The notes under the pieces were generated by a model. It was not told where the DNA came from, did not search any database, and was given only the letters and a program-made list of their open reading frames with translations. A program made the position numbers and the translations under genes. Below, in pieces: positions 1-7,947 of a stretch of DNA of 11,178 bases (positions within the stretch are counted from its first letter, which is position 1; each line of letters starts with the position of its first letter). Where the stretch lies: NCBI GenBank assembly GCA_027011235.1, contig JALVAI010000106.1, forward strand, positions 1 through 11,178. Direction: 5' to 3'. Source of the DNA: Desulfobulbaceae bacterium. Lineage in GTDB: Bacteria; Desulfobacterota; Desulfobulbia; Desulfobulbales; Desulfobulbaceae.

Positions 1-306
1 TTCATCAGGAGCGGCTCCATCATCCTGGTAGCCACCCAGCCAGATCGGCTGGTCCTCGATGCCCAGGTTGAAGATAAAGTCATTTTCCGCCTCCGACGTA
101 ATGGTGGCAAGATAGGCGTTGGGGCCATAAAGAGATGAGGCATCTGTTCTGGCCTCGTCCCAGGTGATTCCTTTATCGTTGACAAATTCATACCAGTGGC
201 CGTTGCCGCCGGAAGATGTCGTCCACTGGATAGGAGTGGCGTGGATGGAAGTAGCCGAAACGATGAGGAACATTGCGATCACATAGAGAGTATGCTGCTG
301 TTTCAT
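1..306 (-). CDS. Secreted C-type-lectin-like protein, N-terminal part (possible PEP-CTERM protein)
   Basis: This is the first 102 codons of a minus-strand gene whose 3' end lies beyond the left edge. Residues 1-23 form a signal peptide: MKQQ, then a hydrophobic stretch (about 7-19), with a likely cut after SIHA. The mature part looks like the first half of a C-type lectin-like domain: the WDEARTDA helix (49-56), AYLATITS (64-71), and the WLGGYQDDGA strand (89-98). Lectin-like proteins of this layout in environmental Gram-negative bacteria often end in a PEP-CTERM tail and are sorted by exosortase, but the C-terminus is not visible, so this is inference. The ATG at 306 is the only start giving a signal peptide; the ribosome-binding site is weak (purine-rich AAAAGAAA). 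A sigma-54-like promoter lies about 57 bases upstream. The fold call is fairly safe; ligand and sorting route are unknown. Confidence 0.8.
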   Translation of the reverse strand, partial: MKQQHTLYVIAMFLIVSATSIHATPIQWTTSSGGNGHWYEFVNDKGITWDEARTDASSLYGPNAYLATITSEAENDFIFNLGIEDQPIWLGGYQDDGAAPDE

Positions 307-362
307 GATTATATTTCTTTTGTTTGTTGATTGTAAAAAATATGGTTGACAGTCTCCTTTAT

Positions 363-378
363 AGCAAGCGCCATGCCT
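363..378 (-). promoter_or_regulatory. Candidate sigma-54 (RpoN) promoter for the lectin-like gene
   Basis: Read on the minus strand, the site is AGGCAT, five bases, TTGCT. The sigma-54 consensus is TGGCAC, five bases, TTGCW, so the -24 GGCA core, the -12 TTGCT element and the invariant GG-N10-GC spacing are all present. It would start transcription near position 352, giving a leader of about 46 bases before the ATG. No convincing sigma-70 hexamer pair was found for this gene. A short motif can match by chance, so the call rests on its position and orientation. Confidence 0.5.
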
Positions 379-437
379 GAGTCCATGGTCAAGGAATTTT
401 TCTTTTAACTATTTGAAATATAAGATTATTCGCATGT

Positions 438-621
438 ATTCTCCAAAATGAAACCTGACAGCATGGGGCAGGTGTTTCCATGTTTCCGGAATTTAATATC
501 CGTATTTCCGGAATCCCTGAGGTGGAGTTCCGAAAATACGGATTTATTGTTGAGTGCTCTATGTTGTTGGCTACTTGCCAAAGAGCTCTGCCGTTATTGT
601 AGAATGGATATTTTGGAGAAT
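438..621. repeat. 184-bp segment bounded by 12-bp perfect inverted repeats
   Basis: ATTCTCCAAAAT (438-449) and ATTTTGGAGAAT (610-621) are exact reverse complements. TGT directly abuts both outer ends (435-437 and 622-624), as a 3-bp target duplication would. The segment encloses the TTCCGGAA array and no credible gene. It may be a degenerate miniature mobile element or a pair of regulator half-sites. The inner sequences next to the 12-bp ends do not continue the complementarity. Confidence 0.35.
484..543. promoter_or_regulatory. Candidate operator or upstream activating sequence: three 22-bp-spaced palindromes and a 16-bp inverted repeat
   Basis: TTCCGGAA occurs at 484-491 and 506-513, and TTCCGAAA at 528-535, so the sites are spaced exactly 22 bases apart (about two helical turns). 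The second and third sites belong to a longer inverted repeat: ATCCGTATTTCCGGAA at 498-513 and TTCCGAAAATACGGAT at 528-543, with 15 of 16 positions complementary and a 14-base spacer. The array lies about 130-190 bases upstream of the start predicted from the sigma-54-like promoter, the usual range for an enhancer-binding activator. It could also be an operator left over from a lost gene. Confidence 0.5.
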
Positions 622-648
622 TGTGTTGCTGGCAGGGAAGGGATGAGG

Positions 649-673
649 AAAAAATCCGGAACTGTAAGCCGGA
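649..673 (-). terminator. Weak candidate terminator after mltG
   Basis: On the minus strand, TCCGG (673-669), a nine-base loop and CCGGA (659-655) are followed by six T (654-649). This lies 38-62 bases past the mltG stop codon and fits a short intrinsic terminator for a lon-mltG transcript. The 5-bp stem is short for the class, so the call is tentative. Confidence 0.35.
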
Positions 674-710
674 GAGTCAGGGTTTCTTGTTTTAGACTGG
701 AGAGAACAAC

Positions 711-1694
711 CTACTTTTGATACTTGCGGACTGCCCGGTTGTGTTCCTTTAAGGTGGTTGAAAATTGATGGCTGCCGTTATTTTTGGAGACAAAATAGAG
801 GGCGGTCGAGTCGGCGGGATGGAGGACCGCTTCCATGGCGGCCCGGCCCGGATTGCATATCGGCCCTGGAGGCAGGCCGTCAATGACATAGGTGTTATAG
901 GGCGTTGCCAGCCGGAGATCCTGTCTGGTCAGGTTGCCGTCAAAGGCGGGCAGGCCATAGATGACAGTGGGATCGGACTGCAAGCGCATGGACCTGTGCA
1001 GCCGGTTAAGAAAGACCCGGGCGATCAGCGGCCGTTCAGCGGGATTGGCGGTTTCCTTTTCCACGATGGAGGCAAGGGTAACTATCTGGTGCCGGGTCAG
1101 GCTGGATTTTTTCCGGGCCGCTATTTCGTTCCATACCTGGAAAAAACGGCGGACCATCCGGGTAATTATGTCTTTGGCCCCGCTTTTTCCCCGTACCAGG
1201 GCATAGGTGTCCGGAAAGAGATAGCCTTCAAGCCGCTCCTGTTGCAGGCCAAGACGATGAATAAATTCAGGGTCCCGGCACAGGGCAAGAAATTCTTCCC
1301 TGTTTACCCAGCCCTTGTTGGCAAAAACAGCCGCAACCTCCTCCATGGTCAGCCCTTCGGGGATGGTTACCGGATGCTGGACCGCTTTGCCCTGGGCCAG
1401 GAGTTCAAGCACTTCCGCCGGCCGCAACCCCCGGGGAATGGAGAATTCACCGGCCTGTAGCCTGGTTCCCGCATGGGTCAGGCGGGCAAGAACCAGGAAC
1501 CGGATATCGTTAACTATGAGTTGATGTTCGGCCAGGATAGCGCCGATCCGGCGCACGCCGGCACCTTTTGGAATAACAATGGTCACCGCACCGGAGCCGG
1601 GGGCCGGGGTGGTGACATAGAGCGCGTACCAGGCGCCGAAACCTCCTGCCAGAAGCAGGAGGATACCGAGGCAGCAGAGCAGCAGACGGCGCAT
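711..1694 (-). CDS. mltG: Endolytic peptidoglycan transglycosylase MltG (YceG family)
   Basis: 327 residues, the usual family length. MltG is an inner-membrane enzyme that cuts nascent glycan strands inside the chain and is thought to set glycan length by releasing new strands from the synthesis machinery. Residues 1-25 form one uncleaved N-terminal membrane helix (MRRLLLC, then a Leu/Gly-rich stretch). A LysM-like region follows (about 36-100), then the YceG catalytic domain. The ASIVEKET motif at 208-215 carries the predicted catalytic Glu212 (E218 in E. coli). Other family motifs are LQSDPTVIYG (238-247), ATPYNTY (263-269) and GLPPGPICNPG (273-283). The start at 1694 has a GGGGAAG ribosome-binding site eight bases upstream. 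The gene begins 36 bases after lon on the same strand, so the two are probably cotranscribed. All key residues are present. Confidence 0.96.
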   Translation of the reverse strand: MRRLLLCCLGILLLLAGGFGAWYALYVTTPAPGSGAVTIVIPKGAGVRRIGAILAEHQLIVNDIRFLVLARLTHAGTRLQAGEFSIPRGLRPAEVLELLAQGKAVQHPVTIPEGLTMEEVAAVFANKGWVNREEFLALCRDPEFIHRLGLQQERLEGYLFPDTYALVRGKSGAKDIITRMVRRFFQVWNEIAARKKSSLTRHQIVTLASIVEKETANPAERPLIARVFLNRLHRSMRLQSDPTVIYGLPAFDGNLTRQDLRLATPYNTYVIDGLPPGPICNPGRAAMEAVLHPADSTALYFVSKNNGSHQFSTTLKEHNRAVRKYQK

Positions 1695-1730
1695 GGTTAT
1701 ACTTCCCCGAACAGAGATTTTTCCCTGCTG

Positions 1731-4172
<2,442 letters not shown>

Positions 4173-4210
4173 GGTTTCCTCCTCTCTGCAGCCTGTGGGC
4201 TGAGGCAATA

Positions 4211-4262
4211 ACTCCCGTGTTGGGAGTGGTGGTTCGTTATATCCAAGGCGGGTTTCACCCGC
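4211..4262 (-). promoter_or_regulatory. Two small hairpins in the lon leader
   Basis: ACTCCC (4211-4216) pairs with GGGAGT (4222-4227) around a five-base loop, and GCGGGT (4248-4253) pairs with ACCCGC (4257-4262) around a three-base loop. Both lie 39-90 bases upstream of the lon GTG, in its probable 5' leader. They may affect translation or be worn relatives of the palindrome doublet just beyond. No known riboswitch or RNA thermometer class is recognised. Confidence 0.3.
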
Positions 4263-4272
4263 AACCAAAGCC

Positions 4273-4353
4273 TGCAGGGGCGGCTTCAGCCGCCTTGTGA
4301 TAGGGATGCCATCTCAAAAGGCGCTTTATCAGGCGAATAAATTCGCCCCTGCA
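4273..4353. repeat. REP-like palindrome doublet upstream of lon
   Basis: The 81-bp element is bounded by perfect 10-bp inverted repeats, TGCAGGGGCG (4273-4282) and CGCCCCTGCA (4344-4353). Each end also folds by itself: GGCGGC-TTCA-GCCGCC (4279-4294) and GGCGAAT-AA-ATTCGCC (4332-4347). This two-hairpin layout with GC-rich ends is typical of dispersed bacterial REP/BIME-type repeats, and GGGGCGAAT-type palindromes are common between genes in many genomes. Copy number cannot be judged from one window. Confidence 0.6.
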
Positions 4354-4793
4354 AGCATGAGTAACATTTATGCCGCACATGCAAGATAACCGGATAGCAT
4401 GCTGATATAATAGTTGTTTAATCCTGAAATTTCTTGCTTTTTATGACAGGAATTCAGGAGCAAGGCACTATTTGCAAGACCGGTATTTTTCTGTCAGAAT
4501 AGCTGCCCGTGGTCACAGAAGTTGAGTATCCGGGGGCAGTCTGATCTGTTTAATTTATTGAAGGTAAACACAACATGGACACAAGTCAAGGTGGGCTGAG
4601 GTATGGGAAGAGCATTTTTTTCTTGAATAAATGACAGAGGCCCAATATATGACGGGAAAGTTCCTGTTTTTTGACTGGATTTTCCTGCAGAGAAAGACCA
4701 GGGCGTTGCGGGTAGTTGGCCCTGAGTGCAGGTTGCCGGCGCGTGTCCGCCGTGGCCGTCTTTCTTCCCTTCTGATGCCATCGGGGTGTTATT
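4354..4793. other. Intergenic region between the REP-like element and the GlmU-like gene
   Basis: No gene is supported in these 440 bases. A modest sigma-70-like pair for the plus strand is TTGAAT (4623-4628), 17 bases, TATATG (4646-4651), each four of six to consensus, which would give the downstream gene a leader of about 140 bases. A 19-codon reading frame (4575-4634) with GAAGG ten bases upstream exists but has no recognisable features. TATAAT at 4406-4411 lacks a matching -35 on either strand. CTTGCT (4433-4438) and AGCAAG (4459-4464) form a weak stem. Confidence 0.4.
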
Positions 4794-5594
4794 ATGTTGA
4801 ATGCCGGTTCTTATTTTGATTTGACCACCTTTGCCCACCGGGAGATTTTCTCCGGCACCGAATATGTCTGGGACGGACTGAAAAACCTGCGAGCCTATAT
4901 GGATGGGTATACTGCCGCTCCCCTTGTGCATCCCGGGTTGACGCTTGGGGTGCCGCTCAGGCAGCCACTTGTCCTTCATCATGGAATCTTGAGCTGCAGC
5001 CGCGAGTATGAATTTATTCTCGATGATCCCGGCAAGGGAAAACTGAAAGTGCTGCAGAACGGCCAGTTGCTGCGCGGGGCCTCGGTACTCATGGCCGGGG
5101 CCGTGCTGCAGGGCCGCCGGATTTATATTGGTGAGGGGGTGCTGGTGGAATCCGGCGCCTTGATCAAGGAGCCTGCCATTATCGGCAACCAGAGTGAGGT
5201 GCGGCAGGGTGCCTACCTGCGGGGGTATTGTCTGGTGGGCGATCGTTGCGTGGTAGGACATACCACCGAGGTGAAACATTCAATTTTTCTTAACGATGCC
5301 AAGGCCGGTCATTTCGCCTATCTCGGCGATTCGATTCTCGGCGCCCATGCCAATCTTGGCGCTGGAACAAAATTTGCCAATCTGCGTTTTCTTGGCGGCA
5401 ATATTCAGGTGAAAGGCCCGGACGGGCCGGTGGATACCGGCCTGCGCAAGTTGGGTGCCATTCTTGGCGACCGGGCCCAGACCGGCTGTAATTCGGTGAC
5501 CAATCCGGGCACCCTTCTTGGCCCTGATTCCATCCTCATGCCCAATACAACCGCACCTTCTGGTTTTCATTCTGCCAAATCCGTGATACGGTAA
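4794..5594 (+). CDS. Left-handed beta-helix acyltransferase resembling the GlmU C-terminal domain
   Basis: 266 residues. The first 90 residues form a short N-terminal part (DLTTFAHREIFSGTEYVW at 9-26). From about 95 to 195 there are hexapeptide-type repeats (IYIGEGVLVESGA, AIIGNQSEVRQGA, CLVGDRCVVG), the mark of the left-handed parallel beta-helix acyltransferases. The segment KAGHFAYLGDSILGAHANLG (170-189) matches the acetyltransferase centre of GlmU, and His173 corresponds to the catalytic His363 of E. coli GlmU. The uridylyltransferase (nucleotidyltransferase) domain of full GlmU is absent, so it is not a complete GlmU; proteins like this are often labelled sugar nucleotidyltransferases in databases. 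Substrate is unknown, probably a sugar or sugar nucleotide. An in-frame stop at 4773 and a GGGGTG site five bases upstream support the ATG at 4794. Its last 59 bases overlap the convergent membrane gene. Confidence 0.82.
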   Translation: MLNAGSYFDLTTFAHREIFSGTEYVWDGLKNLRAYMDGYTAAPLVHPGLTLGVPLRQPLVLHHGILSCSREYEFILDDPGKGKLKVLQNGQLLRGASVLMAGAVLQGRRIYIGEGVLVESGALIKEPAIIGNQSEVRQGAYLRGYCLVGDRCVVGHTTEVKHSIFLNDAKAGHFAYLGDSILGAHANLGAGTKFANLRFLGGNIQVKGPDGPVDTGLRKLGAILGDRAQTGCNSVTNPGTLLGPDSILMPNTTAPSGFHSAKSVIR

Positions 5595-5910
5595 CAGGTT
5601 TTTCCTGTTGCTGTTTGCGCATTTTTTCCGCCCGGTCGCCGTATTCATACAGGGCAAAGAAAAAGGCGAACAGGATACCGATGGTGAAGAAAATCCTGAA
5701 TATCCTGTCCCAGGGCGGGGTGGTTCCGGTGAGATGGCGGAGAATGACGATCAACACATAGGTAAACCCCACGGCATAGGGGAGGGTGGTCATCATTTGC
5801 AGAAAGGTGCCGGAGGCAATGGTGGCAAGGTCCTGGCCGGTACGAATGTGGAAGACAATATAGGCCAGGGCCGTCAAGACAAAGGTAAGTTTCTCACGAA
5901 AAGTTTTCAT
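5536..5910 (-). CDS. Small membrane protein of unknown function
   Basis: 124 residues with three likely membrane segments: about 8-22, 42-60 and 70-90. The third (IFRIFFTIGILFAFFFALYE) is followed by a charged tail (YGDRAEKMRKQQQEK). This hydrophobicity pattern makes it a real gene rather than an antisense shadow, although the plus strand is also open here. I do not recognise a family. The last 20 residues or so lie antisense to the end of the GlmU-like gene and may be a recent extension after loss of an earlier stop. The ATG at 5910 is preferred: an upstream extension would lie inside the divergent gene and has no membrane character. No clear ribosome-binding site is visible. The start codon abuts that of the next gene in CATATG. 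Confidence 0.7.
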   Translation of the reverse strand: MKTFREKLTFVLTALAYIVFHIRTGQDLATIASGTFLQMMTTLPYAVGFTYVLIVILRHLTGTTPPWDRIFRIFFTIGILFAFFFALYEYGDRAEKMRKQQQEKPVTVSRIWQNENQKVRLYWA

Positions 5911-7017
5911 ATGAAAGATAAAACGATAGCAGCGTGTATTTTTCCGGAAACCGTCCCGGATGATGATATTCTCTTCCCCCTTGTACATGTTTTTCATCCG
6001 GTTGTCCACTGTCAGGCGGTGGAGGATGATGAAATCCCGGCGGAGTTGGCATCCCCTGTGCGTGACCGGATGGCAGAGTCGGGGCTTGTCCGGATCCATG
6101 TGCCCGCACCTCTTGGTGAGAACAGGGAACGGTTCCTCAGTCTGATCCACGATCTGGCAACCAAAAAGGATGATTATGCCTTTCAGTTGAAAAACCTGGC
6201 CCTGTCCGGTATTGGCGGTGATCCCTTAAAGGGGGAATCAAAGAACTCGATCATCGATACTCTGCTCCAGGGACGGCAGATTACCGATCAGGCCCGTGAA
6301 GAACGGGAGATGCTCCTGTGGCAGGCCCGGCTGGTGCTCAAGCTCGGTGAAATTTTTGACGCGGAACAGCGGGCCCTGGAACGGGAAATGGAGAAAATCG
6401 CCCAAAAGGAGCAGGGCCTTTTTTCCGAGCTGCGCCGGGAACAGTCCGAACCTTTTTCATTGACCAAAAAATTGGCGAGCGGTGAAACCCGGGGCGATGG
6501 CCTGCCAAAACTACGATTAAAGGCCTGGTCCAGGCTGTTCTGTCTTGGCACGGAAAAGCTTGATCACTGTTTTTGTTTTGTGACCACCAACCAGGATGCG
6601 CTGGATCTGCTGATCGAGAAATATGAACAGGATGGGGAGCATCAGGCCCGGCAGCTCCCCGTCATTTTATTGCCGGCCCGGCATGCAGAGGAAAGCTGGC
6701 AGGAACAGTTACACGATTTTCAGGAGCGGGCCGGCGATCTGCGTGCAGAGCTGGCCCATATCCTGGGGAATATTGATACATGGTCCGGTCCTGATGACAC
6801 CTTTATCTCCAAAGATGGGACCTGGGCGCAATTACTCGATACTGTCTATCCAGGTTCCCGGCATGGCAGATGTCGTCTGCACCTGTATCGGATAGGCAAC
6901 GAGGGCAGTTGTGAGCTCTTTATGGAGACCTTTGGTCGGGAAAAAGGACAGGTCCGGGGTCGGGAGAAAAGCGGCCAGGGGTTTCTCATTGGCCGGCTAG
7001 AACCTGCGGCGGACTGA
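5911..7017 (+). CDS. Uncharacterised 368-residue protein with coiled-coil segments
   Basis: I do not recognise a family. No signal peptide or membrane segment is visible, so it is probably cytoplasmic. The N-terminal part (1-120) looks globular: a FPETVPDDDILFPL start, VEDDEIP (37-43) and GLVRIHVPAPLGENRERFL (58-76). Residues 125-178 are rich in Glu, Arg, Leu and Gln with few breaks, suggesting a coiled coil. A second globular part follows (200-255, with CFCFVTTNQDALDLL), then another helical stretch (262-287) and a Gly-rich end. The frame is open upstream to 5608, but that extension is the Gly-rich antisense of the membrane gene, so the ATG at 5911 was chosen. No strong ribosome-binding site is present. 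Base composition resembles its neighbours. It may work with the divergent membrane protein; that is guesswork from position alone. Confidence 0.72.
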   Translation: MKDKTIAACIFPETVPDDDILFPLVHVFHPVVHCQAVEDDEIPAELASPVRDRMAESGLVRIHVPAPLGENRERFLSLIHDLATKKDDYAFQLKNLALSGIGGDPLKGESKNSIIDTLLQGRQITDQAREEREMLLWQARLVLKLGEIFDAEQRALEREMEKIAQKEQGLFSELRREQSEPFSLTKKLASGETRGDGLPKLRLKAWSRLFCLGTEKLDHCFCFVTTNQDALDLLIEKYEQDGEHQARQLPVILLPARHAEESWQEQLHDFQERAGDLRAELAHILGNIDTWSGPDDTFISKDGTWAQLLDTVYPGSRHGRCRLHLYRIGNEGSCELFMETFGREKGQVRGREKSGQGFLIGRLEPAAD

Positions 7018-7025
7018 AGTGAAAT

Positions 7026-7059
7026 AAAAAAAGGGATTGTCCGACAGCGGACAATCCCT
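7026..7059 (-). terminator. Intrinsic terminator of tRNA-Cys
   Basis: On the minus strand a 12-bp perfect stem (7059-7048 with 7043-7032) closes a four-base loop and is followed by a run of seven T (7032-7026). It begins nine bases past the encoded CCA of tRNA-Cys. It lies just after the convergent gene ending at 7017, but the T run is on the minus strand only, so it serves the tRNA. Confidence 0.92.
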
Positions 7060-7067
7060 GGCTATAC

Positions 7068-7142
7068 TGGAGGCGACGAGCGGATTTGAACCGCTGAATA
7101 ATGGTTTTGCAGACCACTGCCTTACCACTTGGCTACGTCGCC
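7068..7142 (-). tRNA. tRNA-Cys (anticodon GCA)
   Basis: The 75-nt gene folds fully: acceptor stem GGCGACG with CGTCGCC, D arm GCC...GGC, anticodon stem GTGGT with ACCAT (one G-U pair), anticodon GCA at 7110-7108, and a T arm with GGTTCAAATCC. The discriminator is U73, as expected for tRNA-Cys, and the CCA end is encoded (7070-7068). It is transcribed alone, with its own promoter and terminator, antisense to and between two plus-strand genes. Confidence 0.97.
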
Positions 7143-7160
7143 CAATGTTTGTAGCGGCAC

Positions 7161-7188
7161 TTTATACCATAGTTACACTTTTTGACAA
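7161..7188 (-). promoter_or_regulatory. Sigma-70-type promoter of tRNA-Cys
   Basis: On the minus strand, TTGTCA (7188-7183), a 16-base spacer, and TATAAA (7166-7161). The -10 element ends 18 bases before the tRNA 5' end, so transcription would start close to it with a short leader removed by RNase P. Confidence 0.8.
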
Positions 7189-7203
7189 GAGGAAAACGCG
7201 TAA

Positions 7204-7947
7204 ATGGCAACCACCCTGCACACCCTGGTTCAGGACAATGGTCGGAGCCTGCAACAGCTGCAGGAGCGTATCGGCTACCAATTCAGGGATATTACACTGT
7301 TACAGGTTGCCCTGATCCACAGCTCCTTTGCCTTTGAGCGGCTGGAAGAGGGACGAAATAACGAGACCCTGGAATTTCTGGGTGATGCGGTCCTTGATCT
7401 GGCCGTCGGCTATATTCTGTTCAAGCGTTTTCCCGGGATGCGGGAGGGCAAACTGACCCGGATCCGTTCCGGCCTGGTCAATGAAACCGGGCTTGCCGAA
7501 CGGGCAAGGGAGATCGACCTGGGCAGCTACCTGCTGCTTGGCAAGGGAGAGGATGTATCCGGAGGCAGGGAAAAGTCCTCGATCCTTTCCTGCGCCTATG
7601 AGGCCCTGGTGGGAGCGCTGTTTCTTGACGGCGGCTATGATAAGGCCCTGCGCCTTGTTGAGCGGTTTTTCGCACCTCTGATCGATCAGCGGCAGCAGCA
7701 GCTTGTCCGCTCCGATGCCAAGTCCGCCCTGCAGGAGTTTCTGCAGGAGCGGTACAACGAGGGACCGCATTATGTGCTTGACCATGAGGAGGGCCCTGCC
7801 CACGCCAAAATTTTTTCCGTGTCGGTCCGCTTCCGTGATCAGGTGCTTGGCAGGGGCCAGGCAGGCAATAAAAAGGAAGCGGAGCAGCAGGCCGCAGGTG
7901 TGGCCCTGGACAAACTGACCCGGGAAAAAGAAAAAGACGGCAATTGA
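7204..7947 (+). CDS. rnc: Ribonuclease III
   Basis: 247 residues. RNase III is a dimeric, Mg-dependent endonuclease that cuts double-stranded RNA in rRNA precursors, mRNAs and small RNA duplexes. The RNase III domain spans about 15-160, with the signature NETLEFLGDAVL at 53-64 giving Glu54, Glu57 and Asp61 (E. coli E38, E41, D45). Glu133 matches the essential E117. The position equal to E. coli D114 is Cys130 (SILSCAYEAL), an unusual change. The double-stranded RNA-binding domain covers about 170-240 and keeps the KKEAEQQAA helix (223-231). The ATG at 7204 has GAGG about ten bases upstream. The stop codon overlaps a TTG start of the next gene (TTGA), a layout that favours translational coupling. 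The family call is secure. Confidence 0.97.
   Translation: MATTLHTLVQDNGRSLQQLQERIGYQFRDITLLQVALIHSSFAFERLEEGRNNETLEFLGDAVLDLAVGYILFKRFPGMREGKLTRIRSGLVNETGLAERAREIDLGSYLLLGKGEDVSGGREKSSILSCAYEALVGALFLDGGYDKALRLVERFFAPLIDQRQQQLVRSDAKSALQEFLQERYNEGPHYVLDHEEGPAHAKIFSVSVRFRDQVLGRGQAGNKKEAEQQAAGVALDKLTREKEKDGN

Noticed and set aside
448..720. 90-codon plus-strand frame upstream of mltG
   Set aside because: It translates the TTCCGGAA array and inverted repeats, has no family resemblance, and runs into the mltG stop region on the other strand.
4173..4268. N-terminal extension of Lon to the ATG at 4268
   Set aside because: The 32 extra residues do not look like Lon, the stretch contains leader hairpins, and a strong ribosome-binding site precedes the GTG at 4172.
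4575..4634. 19-codon frame with a possible ribosome-binding site, considered as a leader peptide
   Set aside because: No run of regulatory codons and no convincing attenuator hairpin follow it; too short to support without conservation.
4494..5279. 261-codon minus-strand frame
   Set aside because: It is antisense to the GlmU-like gene and has low-complexity, His- and Gln-rich composition with no family match.
5608..5910. 101-codon upstream extension of the 368-residue protein
   Set aside because: It is Gly-rich antisense of the membrane-protein gene; the plausible start is the ATG at 5911.
5942..5949. A further TTCCGGAA site near the divergent starts
   Set aside because: It is a lone 8-mer within coding sequence, without the 22-bp phasing or the longer inverted repeat seen upstream of the lectin gene.
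7037..7315. 92-codon plus-strand frame over the tRNA
   Set aside because: It is the translation of the antisense of tRNA-Cys and of the start of rnc out of frame, a well-known kind of false gene.
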